Assembly: GCA_963790325.1 (NCBI GenBank)
Contig: CAWBNY010000002.1
Span: 682,001-746,000, forward strand
Reading direction: 5' to 3'
Source of the DNA: JAXDMK01 sp963790325
GTDB lineage: Bacteria > Actinomycetota > Acidimicrobiia > Acidimicrobiales > AC-14
DNA: 64,000 bases
Shown here: one piece after another, positions 16,745 to 24,673 of the stretch
How positions within the stretch are numbered: position 1 is the first letter of the stretch
Layout of the letters: each line of letters begins with the position of its first letter
Program-made: the position numbers and the translations under genes
Notes under the pieces: generated by a model
The model's input: only the letters and a program-made list of their open reading frames with translations
What the model was told of the DNA's origin: nothing
The model's database searches: none

Positions 16745-17313
16745 GGGTCCTCGGGCGCTGTAAGTTCAGGAGTCATTCCTTCATAGATAAAGCCCCAACC
16801 GGTCGGGTTATATATGGATTCTTCGGTCCGAACGATTGCTATCCATTGATCGTATTCGGCACGGGGTAAGGACGACACAAGCGAAGCATCGGTGTGCACC
16901 TTGGCAAAGACGCAGTCAGGGTCAGCCGAGATCAGTTGGGTAATCGCAGTTCGTCGATTCCCAGGATTAGCGCGAATCCCCTCCAGGTCAGCGAGGAGAT
17001 CGTGTTGATAGATATCAACAACAAGTTGGAGAGCGTCGCCGTCCACATAGAGTGCCTTGAGGCGATCGATCACTTCCGGCGGCACTGAGCGGGTGCCTAC
17101 GACAAGGCGGGTCACATTCCCGACGACTTGGTCCAACCCAGCCAGGACGCGGTTCACGTAGGCCTCGTCGATGACGTCGGGGACGGCGTAGGGGTCGACC
17201 GTGGTCGTTGGCTGGGGAACCGTCGCCGTCGGACCGAGGGTTTCGTCCTTGCCGCCGCACGCGGCGAGTACCAGACCCGCCACCAGCATGCCGACGACCG
17301 CCTGGCGCCTCAC
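16729..17313 (-). CDS. Putative lipoprotein, unknown
   Basis: A 194-residue protein with a lipoprotein signal (GMLVAGLVLAACGG, lipobox LAAC), a short Thr/Pro linker, and a helical extracytoplasmic domain with Cys residues near the end. No known domain is recognised. It overlaps the PKD-protein gene downstream, so the two are probably co-expressed exported partners. The body of the gene (16.75-17.1 kb) is AT-rich for this window, which may mark acquired DNA. Confidence 0.75.
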   Translation of the reverse strand: MRRQAVVGMLVAGLVLAACGGKDETLGPTATVPQPTTTVDPYAVPDVIDEAYVNRVLAGLDQVVGNVTRLVVGTRSVPPEVIDRLKALYVDGDALQLVVDIYQHDLLADLEGIRANPGNRRTAITQLISADPDCVFAKVHTDASLVSSLPRAEYDQWIAIVRTEESIYNPTGWGFIYEGMTPELTAPEDPCDES

Positions 17314-17326
17314 CCGCTAAGGAATA

Positions 17327-18283
17327 TCATGCCTTTTCAGCCCTTCGCAAGAGGCTGGCGACAGCTCGTGGGGCGGACACGCGGTCGAACGCATCCGACG
17401 CCGATGTCATCGACTCGAGCTCGTCGTCGGTGAGGTCCAGGTCGGCGGCGGCGACGTTGGATTCGAGTTGCTCGACCGTCCTCGCCCCGGGGATGACGAC
17501 CGTGGTCGGGCGGCGCAGCACCCACGCCAGCGCCACTTGGGCCGGCGTCGCGCCGTGGGCGGCCGCGATCCCCCGCACCATGTCGAGCAGCGCCGCCACC
17601 CTCCGGAGGTTGGCCGGCATGAACGTCGGATTCGCCCGCCGGATCGCCGACGACGGACGATGCCCGGCGTCGTACCGCCCTCCCAGCAACCCCTGGGCCA
17701 ACGGGCTGTAGGCGATCACCAGCCTCCCCTCCGCCTCGGCCCAGGGCAGCAGCCGACGTTCCGGGCGGCGAGCCACCAGGTTGTACTTCACCTGGTTCGA
17801 AAGCACCGGACTCCCGAGCTCACGCTCCGCCGCCTGCCACCGCCGCAACGAGAAGTTGCTCACCCCCACGTGACGCACGACCCCGTCGTCGACCAGCCGG
17901 CGCATCCCCCCCATCGAGGACCGCAACGGCACCACGGGGTTCGGCCAGTGCAGCTGGTACAGGTCGATCGAGTCCACCCCCAGCCGGCCCGCGCTCCGTC
18001 GACCGCGACGCACGACCGAGCCCAGCGGCGACGCCTTCGTCGCCACGAAGGCCGACTCCCGTCGCCCCGCGATCCCCCGCCCCACGATCGCCTCCGATCG
18101 CCCGCCCCCGTAGATCTCGGCCGTGTCGATCAGGTTGACGCCCAGATCCAGCGCCCGCCGAACGATCGCCTCCGCCTCGACCGCGGCGTACCCCTCGCCG
18201 TACCCCCACTCGGCCGACCCGAACTGCCAGGTCCCCAGGCCGACGACCGATATCCGGGCCCCGCCGACCTCCCGGTAACGCAC
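17327..18283 (-). CDS. Aldo/keto reductase
   Basis: A 318-residue NADPH-dependent (beta/alpha)8 oxidoreductase. The catalytic tetrad is present: Asp and Tyr in DTAEIYGGGRSE, Lys in ATKAS and His in QLHWPNP. C-terminal cofactor-binding residues are in VIPGARTVEQLESN. The GTG at 18283 (VRYREVGGARISVVGLGT) begins at the domain; the longer frame to 18343 would collide with the divergent gene's promoter. The substrate cannot be told from sequence. Confidence 0.9.
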   Translation of the reverse strand: MRYREVGGARISVVGLGTWQFGSAEWGYGEGYAAVEAEAIVRRALDLGVNLIDTAEIYGGGRSEAIVGRGIAGRRESAFVATKASPLGSVVRRGRRSAGRLGVDSIDLYQLHWPNPVVPLRSSMGGMRRLVDDGVVRHVGVSNFSLRRWQAAERELGSPVLSNQVKYNLVARRPERRLLPWAEAEGRLVIAYSPLAQGLLGGRYDAGHRPSSAIRRANPTFMPANLRRVAALLDMVRGIAAAHGATPAQVALAWVLRRPTTVVIPGARTVEQLESNVAAADLDLTDDELESMTSASDAFDRVSAPRAVASLLRRAEKA

Positions 18284-18357
18284 CCGACCACGATACGGCC
18301 GGGAACCGACCACCCCCGCGCCAGCGTCGTAGGGGCAGCTCACCCGACGGGAGGTCG

Positions 18358-19449
18358 ATGATGCGCCCCACTCGACGACGGAGGTTCCTCGTCACCCTGC
18401 TCGCCACGTCTGCTGCGCTGACGGCCACCGCCGCCCCTGCCTTCGCCTGCGGCGGCGTGTTCAGCCAGAACGGCGAGGTCAACCTCACCCGCACCACCAC
18501 CCTCGCCGCCTATGCCGACGGGGTGGAGCACTACGTCACCGCCTTCGAGTTCGCCGGCGCCGGCGGGGCCTTCGGCTCGATCGTCCCCCTGCCGGGCATC
18601 CCCACCTCGGTGGAGGAGGGCGGCGAGTGGACCCTTCAGCGCCTGGTGAAGGAGGTCACCCCCGTCCCCCCGAGGGCCGCTCTCGAGCTGGCGGCTGCGG
18701 CCAACGCCAGCGACAAGGCCGAAGTCCTCCTCGAGACCCGCGTCGGCGCCCTCGATCTCACCGTCCTCAGGGGCGGCGCCCAGGCGGTGGGCCAGTGGGC
18801 CGTCGACAACGGCTTCCTCCTCACCCCCGACGCTCCCGAGGTCCTCGACTTCTATGCCCGCCGCAGCCCGATCTTCCTGGCCGCCCGCTTCGACGCCGCC
18901 GCCGTGCTCGACAAGGGCGTGAACCTGGGTGACGGCACCCCGGTCCACATCACCATCCCCACCGACAACCCGTGGGTCCCCCTGCGCATCCTCGGCCTGG
19001 GACGGGTGGCGGGCGAGCGCATCGACGCCGACGTCTTCCTCCTCACCGAGATCAAGCCCGCCCTCCTGGCCGGACGGGACTCGGCCGGCACCGTCCTCGA
19101 CCGCCAGGAGCTCGCCTCCGAGTCCCTGCTCGCCGACCTCCGCACCGACAAGGGGATGGACTGGCTGCCCCAGTCGATGTGGCTGTCGTACCTGAAGGTG
19201 GCGGCGGCGCCGTCCGAGCTGACCTACGACCTGGCCATCGACGTCACCGGCGCCGGGAAGCCCTCGGCCCTGGCCGCCGGCCTGCTCGGCACCGACGAGT
19301 CGGTGACCGCCCAGCCCGAGGGTGGCCTCATCGGGGTCAAGTCCGGCGACGACAGCAGCTCCGGCACGGCCCTGGCCCTGGCGGGCATCGTCGCCGTGGT
19401 CGTCATCGCCGTCGCCGGCGGCGTCGGCCTCGCCTACAAGCGGAAGTGA
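18358..19449 (+). CDS. DUF2330 family membrane-anchored exported protein
   Basis: A 363-residue protein with a signal peptide (about 1-30), the DUF2330-typical ACGG start of the mature chain (FACGGVFSQNGEV), a large extracytoplasmic domain, and one C-terminal membrane helix (LALAGIVAVVVIAVAGGVGLAY) followed by basic residues. The function of DUF2330 is unknown. GGGAGG lies upstream of a double ATG at 18358. The stop overlaps the GTG of the cupredoxin gene (GTGA). Confidence 0.85.
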   Translation: MMRPTRRRRFLVTLLATSAALTATAAPAFACGGVFSQNGEVNLTRTTTLAAYADGVEHYVTAFEFAGAGGAFGSIVPLPGIPTSVEEGGEWTLQRLVKEVTPVPPRAALELAAAANASDKAEVLLETRVGALDLTVLRGGAQAVGQWAVDNGFLLTPDAPEVLDFYARRSPIFLAARFDAAAVLDKGVNLGDGTPVHITIPTDNPWVPLRILGLGRVAGERIDADVFLLTEIKPALLAGRDSAGTVLDRQELASESLLADLRTDKGMDWLPQSMWLSYLKVAAAPSELTYDLAIDVTGAGKPSALAAGLLGTDESVTAQPEGGLIGVKSGDDSSSGTALALAGIVAVVVIAVAGGVGLAYKRK

Positions 19450-19856
19450 AGCGGCTGGCCGCCATCACCGTCCTGGCTCTCGGGGTCGGGGCGGTGGGGT
19501 CGGCCGGGTGCGGCGGCCCCGGCGCCGACCGCACCATCGAGCTCACCGCCCGGTTCTCGAAGTTCACCCCGATGCAGATCGAGGTGGCTCCCGGCGCCAC
19601 GGTGAAGCTCGTCGTCCACAACGTCGACCCCATCGGCCACGAGCTGATCGTCGGCGACGCCGGCGTCCACCAGCGCCACGAGAAGGGCACGGAGCCCTAC
19701 CACCCGCCCCGCCCGGGCGAAGTGTCCGTCCCCGCCGGCGAGACCCGGGCCACCACCTTCACCTTCGGGACCACCCGCGGCGAGCAGGTCGAGTTCGGGT
19801 GCCACCTCCCCGGCCATTGGGCCTACGGCATGCGGGGGACGTTCACCATCGCCTGA
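19446..19856 (+). CDS. Cupredoxin-like copper lipoprotein
   Basis: A 136-residue exported protein with a lipobox (VGSAGCGG) and a single cupredoxin domain. Type-1 copper ligands are apparent: His in PIGHELIVGD, and Cys, His and Met in FGCHLPGHWAYGMRG (CX4HX4M). The family carries electrons or stores copper outside the membrane. The GTG start overlaps the DUF2330 stop, so the two are probably made together. Its end overlaps the convergent HAD gene by 14 bases. Confidence 0.88.
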   Translation: MKRLAAITVLALGVGAVGSAGCGGPGADRTIELTARFSKFTPMQIEVAPGATVKLVVHNVDPIGHELIVGDAGVHQRHEKGTEPYHPPRPGEVSVPAGETRATTFTFGTTRGEQVEFGCHLPGHWAYGMRGTFTIA

Positions 19857-20541
19857 GGAGGCCGAGCAGCTCCGGCAGCGCCGCGATCGACGCGTCGGGC
19901 GGGGGACCGTCCTCGTCCACCATCGGGTTGGGACGGAGGACGGTGCGCATGCCCACCGCAGTGGCGCCCGAGATGTCGTCCCACGGACGGTCGCCCACGA
20001 ACACCGCGTGCGACGGGTTGTCGATGCCGACCGCGTCGAGCGCGGCCCGGAAGGCGGTCGGGTGCGGCTTCTGGAACGGCATCTCGCTGGTGTAGAGGCG
20101 GGCGTCGATGAGGCCGGCCAGGCCGTCCCGTTCGAGGAACCGCTCGAGGAAAGCCCGGGGCCAGTGGGTGTTGGACAGGAGCCCGATGCGCAGGCCCTCG
20201 TCCCGCAGCGCGAGCAGGGTGGGCGCGGCGTCGGGGTCGTGGCGGACGTGAGGCGTCCACGAATCGAGGTGGCGGACGGCGGCCTCCTCCAGCAGCGCCC
20301 CGGCGACGTCGAGCCCCATCTCGACGGTGGCCGCGGCCAGGAGGTCGGCCAGGGTGGCACTCCGCTGGTGAGTGGCGGTGGTGGTCCAGAAGGCGGCCTC
20401 CACCGCCACCAGCCGGTCGGTGAGCTCGTCCTCCCGGTCGGGGGCGAGGTGGCGGGCGGCCAGGCGCCAGGCGTCCACCAGCTCGGCCTGCACGAACTCG
20501 GAAAGAGTCCCGCCCCAGTCGAAGACGACCGCCTCGATCAC
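19843..20541 (-). CDS. HAD-family hydrolase
   Basis: A 232-residue haloacid-dehalogenase-type protein. Motif I is VVFDWGGTL, motif II LLSNTHW, motif III Lys in FQKPHP and motif IV VFVGDRPWDDISGA. Motif I reads DWGGT rather than DxDGT, so the usual second Asp (acid/base) is Gly; this variant occurs in some HAD groups and may alter the reaction. The GTG start overlaps the stop of the YjbR-like gene (GTGA). The substrate is unknown. Confidence 0.88.
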   Translation of the reverse strand: MIEAVVFDWGGTLSEFVQAELVDAWRLAARHLAPDREDELTDRLVAVEAAFWTTTATHQRSATLADLLAAATVEMGLDVAGALLEEAAVRHLDSWTPHVRHDPDAAPTLLALRDEGLRIGLLSNTHWPRAFLERFLERDGLAGLIDARLYTSEMPFQKPHPTAFRAALDAVGIDNPSHAVFVGDRPWDDISGATAVGMRTVLRPNPMVDEDGPPPDASIAALPELLGLLRRW

Positions 20542-20908
20542 GGGACCTGACCGGCGAGCGAAGCGTGTGCCACCAGCCGGTAGCTGCCGGTGACGAGATC
20601 GCGGTCGGCGTCCCAGACAACGGGGACGGTGTCGAGGTCGAGGCCGACCCATCCCCGGGGCCCGATGTAGGCAGGCATGAACCACCGGGACGGGTCCTCG
20701 GCCGCGAGGGCGCCGTCCTCACCCGTCGGGACCTTGCAGCACAGCGGGACCCGGCCATCGCCGTGGTGGTCGACCAGGTGGTAGGCGAAGATCCTCGTGC
20801 GGACGGCGAACGCCGTGTGCTGGTCGGTCAACTCGGCTCGCTCGCGTCGGGCAGGGTCAGGCAGACCTCGGCGAGCCGCTCCGGCCGGCGGGAGACGTCG
20901 TCGGCCAC
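20538..20908 (-). pseudogene. MmcQ/YjbR family protein, frameshifted
   Basis: From the GTG at 20908 the frame reads MADDVSRRPERLAEVC and LTLPDASE, a good YjbR start, then meets TGA at 20828-20830. The rest of the domain (AELTDQHTAFAVRTRIFAY, WFMPAYIGPRGWVGLDLD) continues in another frame to 20538. Restoring one base near 20831-20842 joins them into about 123 residues, the normal length. YjbR proteins have a CyaY-like DNA-binding fold. Because the downstream HAD gene is coupled to its stop, the break may be recent or a sequence error. Confidence 0.75.
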
Positions 20909-21004
20909 CGGCCGATCTTCGCGCGGTGGTGCTGGCACCCTTGCCATCGTCCTGCCGGTGCACGGAGACTGCCCCAGTCACCATTTGAGCCAGGAGTCTC
21001 GCCG

Positions 21005-22783
21005 ATGCGCGTCCGCACCCCCATCCCGCTTCTGCTCGCCGCTTGCGTCGCCGCGCCGCTCGCACTGCTGGCCGCGCCGGCCTCCGCCGCCAGCGGTTGG
21101 ACCACGGTCGATCCCATGAACGTGGTCCGCTCCGGCCTGGTGGCGGTCGCCGGCACCGACGGCCGGATCTACGCGACCGCCGGCTATCAGACGGGCTCGT
21201 TCGGGCAGCCCATCCTGGACAACACATCCGCGGCCTACGATCCGGCCACCGACGCTTGGTCACCGGTGGCGCCGATACCGACCGCCCGCACCCTTCCCGG
21301 TGCGGCCCTGGCATCGGACGGCCGCATCTACGTCGTCGGCGGGCACACGGGCGGCGGCTTCGGCTACTCAGGCGTGAACGAGGCCTACAACCCGAGCACC
21401 GACTCGTGGACGGCCGGGCTGGCGTCGATGCCGACCGGCCGCTACGAGGTGGCGGCGGCAGCGTCGGGCTCGCGGGTCTACGCCCTGGGCGGGTTCAACA
21501 ACAGCGGCGGCTCGCTGGCGACCGTCGAGGCCTACGAGCCGTCCACCAACGCCTGGACGGCAGCCGCTCCCCTTCCGACTCCCCGCCGGGGGCTGGCTGC
21601 GGTGACCGGGCCGGACGGCCGGGTCTACGCCATCGGCGGCTCGCCCGTGTCCGGTTCGCCCCCGTCGAACGCCCTCGACGCGTACGACCCGGTCACCAAC
21701 GCTTGGTCGAGCCGGGCCCCACTCCCCACCGCCCGCGCCTACCACGCCGCCTCCCTGGGTGCCGACGGGCTCATCTACGTGGTCGGCGGTCTGGGCGCGG
21801 GTGGCAACGTCGAGGCTTACGACCCGGCCACCGACACGTGGCGCAGCGTCGCCCCACTGCCGACGCCTCGCTACGCACTGGCTGCGGCTTCCTCCGGGGG
21901 TCGGGTCTATTCGGTGGGCGGGCAGGTGAGCACCGTCGCCCTGGACAAGGTCGAGGCCCTGGTCCTGGCCGGCGCATCCGTCATGCCGCCGGTCTTGTCC
22001 TTCGGCGACCAGGAGGTCGGGACGCCCAGTGGGTCACTGCCGGTCTCGGTCACCAGTGACGGCACGCTGCCGCTCGACGTCACCGGCGTGACCGTCACGG
22101 GCGCCGCTGCGAGCGACTTCTCCGTCTCCGAGGACACCTGCACGGGGAGCCCGCTCCCCGTCGGAGGGTCATGCTCGGTGTCGGTAGTGTTCACCCCGAC
22201 CGCGGCCGGCGCCCGTTCGGCCAGCCTCGTCGTCTCCGCCTCCTCCTTCGCGGGCACCCACCCGGTGAGCCTGTCAGGCACCGGCGTGATCACCGACGCC
22301 GAGCCGCCGGTCCTTTCCCTGCCGGCCGACATCGTCGTCGACGCGGTCGGCCCGACCGGCGCCAACGTGGCCTACACGGTCACCGCGACGGACGCCGAGA
22401 GCGGCGTGACCTCGATCGACTGCAGCCCGGTCTCGGGTTCGCTCTTCGCCATAGGGACCACGACCGTCTCCTGCACGGCCACCGACGGCAGGGGGAACAC
22501 ATCGGCCCCGGGAACGTTCCAGGTCATGGTGAAGGGAGGCGCCGGCCAGCTCGGCGACCTCTTGGCCGACGTGCAGGGCGCCGGCCCCGGCGCCAGCCTG
22601 GCCCACAAGGTGGAGCGAGCGCAGGCGGCGCTGGCTGCGGGCGACCTCACCGGCGCGTGCCAGGCCCTCGACAGCTTCCTCAACGAGGTCCGGGCCCAGT
22701 CGGGCAAGAAGCTCACGGTTGCCCAGGCGGCGGCGTTGACGGCCGACGCCAACCGGATCAAGGCGGTGATCGGCTGCCCGTAG
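21005..22783 (+). CDS. Secreted Kelch-repeat protein with ASH, HYR and FIMAH domains
   Basis: A 592-residue exported protein. The signal peptide (about 1-29) is followed by about six Kelch blades (30-320; units such as GRIYVVGGHTGGG and NAWTAAAPLPTPR). Then come an ASPM/SPD-2/Hydin-type domain (about 330-425, PVLSFGDQEVG), a HYR domain (about 430-510, CTATDGRGN) and a C-terminal FIMAH-like helical region (about 512-592, ACQALDSFLNEVRAQSGKKL). The layout suggests a surface or secreted binding protein. AGGAG lies eight bases before the ATG. No anchor is seen. Confidence 0.88.
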   Translation: MRVRTPIPLLLAACVAAPLALLAAPASAASGWTTVDPMNVVRSGLVAVAGTDGRIYATAGYQTGSFGQPILDNTSAAYDPATDAWSPVAPIPTARTLPGAALASDGRIYVVGGHTGGGFGYSGVNEAYNPSTDSWTAGLASMPTGRYEVAAAASGSRVYALGGFNNSGGSLATVEAYEPSTNAWTAAAPLPTPRRGLAAVTGPDGRVYAIGGSPVSGSPPSNALDAYDPVTNAWSSRAPLPTARAYHAASLGADGLIYVVGGLGAGGNVEAYDPATDTWRSVAPLPTPRYALAAASSGGRVYSVGGQVSTVALDKVEALVLAGASVMPPVLSFGDQEVGTPSGSLPVSVTSDGTLPLDVTGVTVTGAAASDFSVSEDTCTGSPLPVGGSCSVSVVFTPTAAGARSASLVVSASSFAGTHPVSLSGTGVITDAEPPVLSLPADIVVDAVGPTGANVAYTVTATDAESGVTSIDCSPVSGSLFAIGTTTVSCTATDGRGNTSAPGTFQVMVKGGAGQLGDLLADVQGAGPGASLAHKVERAQAALAAGDLTGACQALDSFLNEVRAQSGKKLTVAQAAALTADANRIKAVIGCP

Positions 22784-22835
22784 CCCTGTTGTCCATGTTG
22801 CCGGTGGCGCCCGTCACCTGGGTGCCGAACGCTTC

Positions 22836-23066
22836 TCACCCCTCGCGGTTGCGCACGGTACCGAGGGCGAGCGGGGGCCCGCCATGGCAGGCGCCGTTGC
22901 CCGGGCCGCCGTCGAGGGTGTCGACGGCGGTTCCCCCGTTGACGGTGTCGTTGCCGGGACCACCCCCCAGCTCGTCGCCGCCGGCACCGATGACCTGGTC
23001 GGTGCCGTAGCCACCGACGAGGACGTCGTTCCCGTCGCTCCCGCAGATCACGTCGTCGCCACCGAG
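22836..23066 (-). other. RTX (hemolysin-type calcium-binding) repeat fragment fused behind HyuB
   Basis: Seven degenerate nonapeptide-like units with the GGxGxDxhx pattern, beginning GGDDVICGSDGNDVLVGG and ending VDTLDGGPGNGACHGG. RTX repeats normally sit in large secreted proteins and fold on calcium outside the cell. Here there is no secretion signal and no upstream RTX part, so this looks like the 3-prime remnant of a lost RTX gene. Confidence 0.75.
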
Positions 23067-24665
23067 AGTCTCAACTCCCCAGCCGCCGCCGCCGGGGGTG
23101 AGAAGGCGGACGATGTCGCCCGCTCGCAGCCGGAGGGTGCACTTGTCGGGGAGGCGCCCGGCTCGGGACTCGTCGCCGCCCGGGAGGAGCCAGTTCTCGC
23201 CCGTCTCCCCGTCGTCACCCCCGCCGACCCCCCAGGGTTTCGACGTCCGGCGTTCGGTGATGAGGGAAACGGTCACGTCCTCCAACATCTCGAGGTCGCG
23301 CTCGATGCCCTCGCCGCCGGGGTACTCGCCCTGGCCGCCCGAACCCTCCCGCAGCCGGTACCGGCGCACCCGCATGGGGAACGCCCGCTCGAGCGCCTCC
23401 GTCGGTGTGTTCTTGGTGTTCGTCATCCCCGTGTGGATGCCCGACTGCCCCGCCCGCCCCGGTCGCCCGCCCTGCCCGCCGGCAACGGTCTCGTAGTAGA
23501 CCCACCCCGTCCCGCCGACGAGGGTGTTGTTCATGGTGCCCTGGTTGGCCGCGCCCAGGCGGCCGGGGAGCGCCATCGCCAACGCCCCCAGGCACACGTC
23601 GGCCACCCGTTGGCTGACCTCGACGTTGCCCGCGCCCACCGCCGCCGGGGGACGGGCGGCCACGATCGTGCCCGCAGGCGCAACCACGCCCACCGGCCGC
23701 ATGGCGCCCCCGTTGGCGGGGATCGTGGGGTCGGTGGCCGATCGCAGGGCGAAGGCGACCGCGCTCACGGTGACCGCCTCGACCGCGTTGACGTTGCCCG
23801 AGCGCTGCCGGTCGGTGCCGGTGAAGTCGAACGTGGCCGACTCGCCGTCGACCGTCAGGGTCACCACGATCCGGGCCGGGCGTTGCTGGTCGGGTCGAGG
23901 CCCGCACGAGTCGATCACGTCGGCGAACGTCCACCGGCCGTCGGGGACCTCGGCCAACGCCGCCCGCATCCGCCGCTCGCCGTAGGCGGTGACCTCGTCG
24001 AGGGGCGCGCCGCCGCCCAGCCCGGCCACCAGGGCCGCCAGCCGCTCGACGCCGACCACGTTGGCCCCCCGCTGGGCGTCGAGGTCGCCCCGCCGCTCGT
24101 CGGGGGTCCGGGAGTTGGCGCCCAGGATCTTCTCCACCGCCGCCGTGAGCAGCACCGGGGGGATGCGGAGGCCTTCCTGGTAGATCTCGGTGGCGTCGGC
24201 GGGGATCGACCCGGGCGCCATCCCGCCCACGTCGGCGTGGTGAGCCCGGTTGGCGGCCCATCCGACCAACCGGCCGTCGAGGAAGCAGGGCGCCACCAGG
24301 GTGAGGTCGTTGAGGTGGGTGCCGCCGGCGAAGGGGTCGTTGAGGACTACCTGGTCGCCGGGGGACAGGCGCCCGTCACCGAACGCCTCGATGGCCGCCG
24401 CCACCGACGCCGGCATCGACCCGAGGTGGACGGGGATGTGCTCGGCCTGCACGAGCAGCTCGCCGGCAGGGGTGAACAGGGCGGCCGAGCAGTCGGCCCG
24501 TTCCTTGATGTTCGGGCTGAACGCCGCCCGCCGCAGCACCGCCCCCATCTCCTCGGCCACGCCGGTGAGGCGGGAGATGAGGATCTGGAGGTCGGCCGGG
24601 CCTAGGGGGCTCACCGGCCCGTCGAGGTTGCCGGTGTCCGGCCGGGAAGGCATGGACCGGGCCAT
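22836..24665 (-). CDS. Hydantoinase B/oxoprolinase-type subunit running into an RTX-repeat tail
   Basis: A 609-residue frame. Residues about 1-533 are a complete HyuB: SRLTGVAEEMGAVLRRAAFS, NIKERADCSAALF, VVLNDPFAGGTHLNDL, GAANQGTMNN and the terminal LLTPGGGGWG. With HyuA it forms ATP-dependent hydantoinase, oxoprolinase or a related carboxylase-type enzyme; the substrate is not predictable. Directly after GGGGWG, where such proteins normally end, the frame continues into about 60 residues of RTX-like calcium-binding repeats (GSDGNDVLVGG, GPGNDTVNGG, VDTLDGGPGN). A one-base insertion at the junction would instead end HyuB at ...WGS-stop. ATG at 24665; hyuA ends eight bases upstream. Confidence 0.88.
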   Translation of the reverse strand: MARSMPSRPDTGNLDGPVSPLGPADLQILISRLTGVAEEMGAVLRRAAFSPNIKERADCSAALFTPAGELLVQAEHIPVHLGSMPASVAAAIEAFGDGRLSPGDQVVLNDPFAGGTHLNDLTLVAPCFLDGRLVGWAANRAHHADVGGMAPGSIPADATEIYQEGLRIPPVLLTAAVEKILGANSRTPDERRGDLDAQRGANVVGVERLAALVAGLGGGAPLDEVTAYGERRMRAALAEVPDGRWTFADVIDSCGPRPDQQRPARIVVTLTVDGESATFDFTGTDRQRSGNVNAVEAVTVSAVAFALRSATDPTIPANGGAMRPVGVVAPAGTIVAARPPAAVGAGNVEVSQRVADVCLGALAMALPGRLGAANQGTMNNTLVGGTGWVYYETVAGGQGGRPGRAGQSGIHTGMTNTKNTPTEALERAFPMRVRRYRLREGSGGQGEYPGGEGIERDLEMLEDVTVSLITERRTSKPWGVGGGDDGETGENWLLPGGDESRAGRLPDKCTLRLRAGDIVRLLTPGGGGWGVETLGGDDVICGSDGNDVLVGGYGTDQVIGAGGDELGGGPGNDTVNGGTAVDTLDGGPGNGACHGGPPLALGTVRNREG

Positions 24666-24673
24666 GGCCCAGG

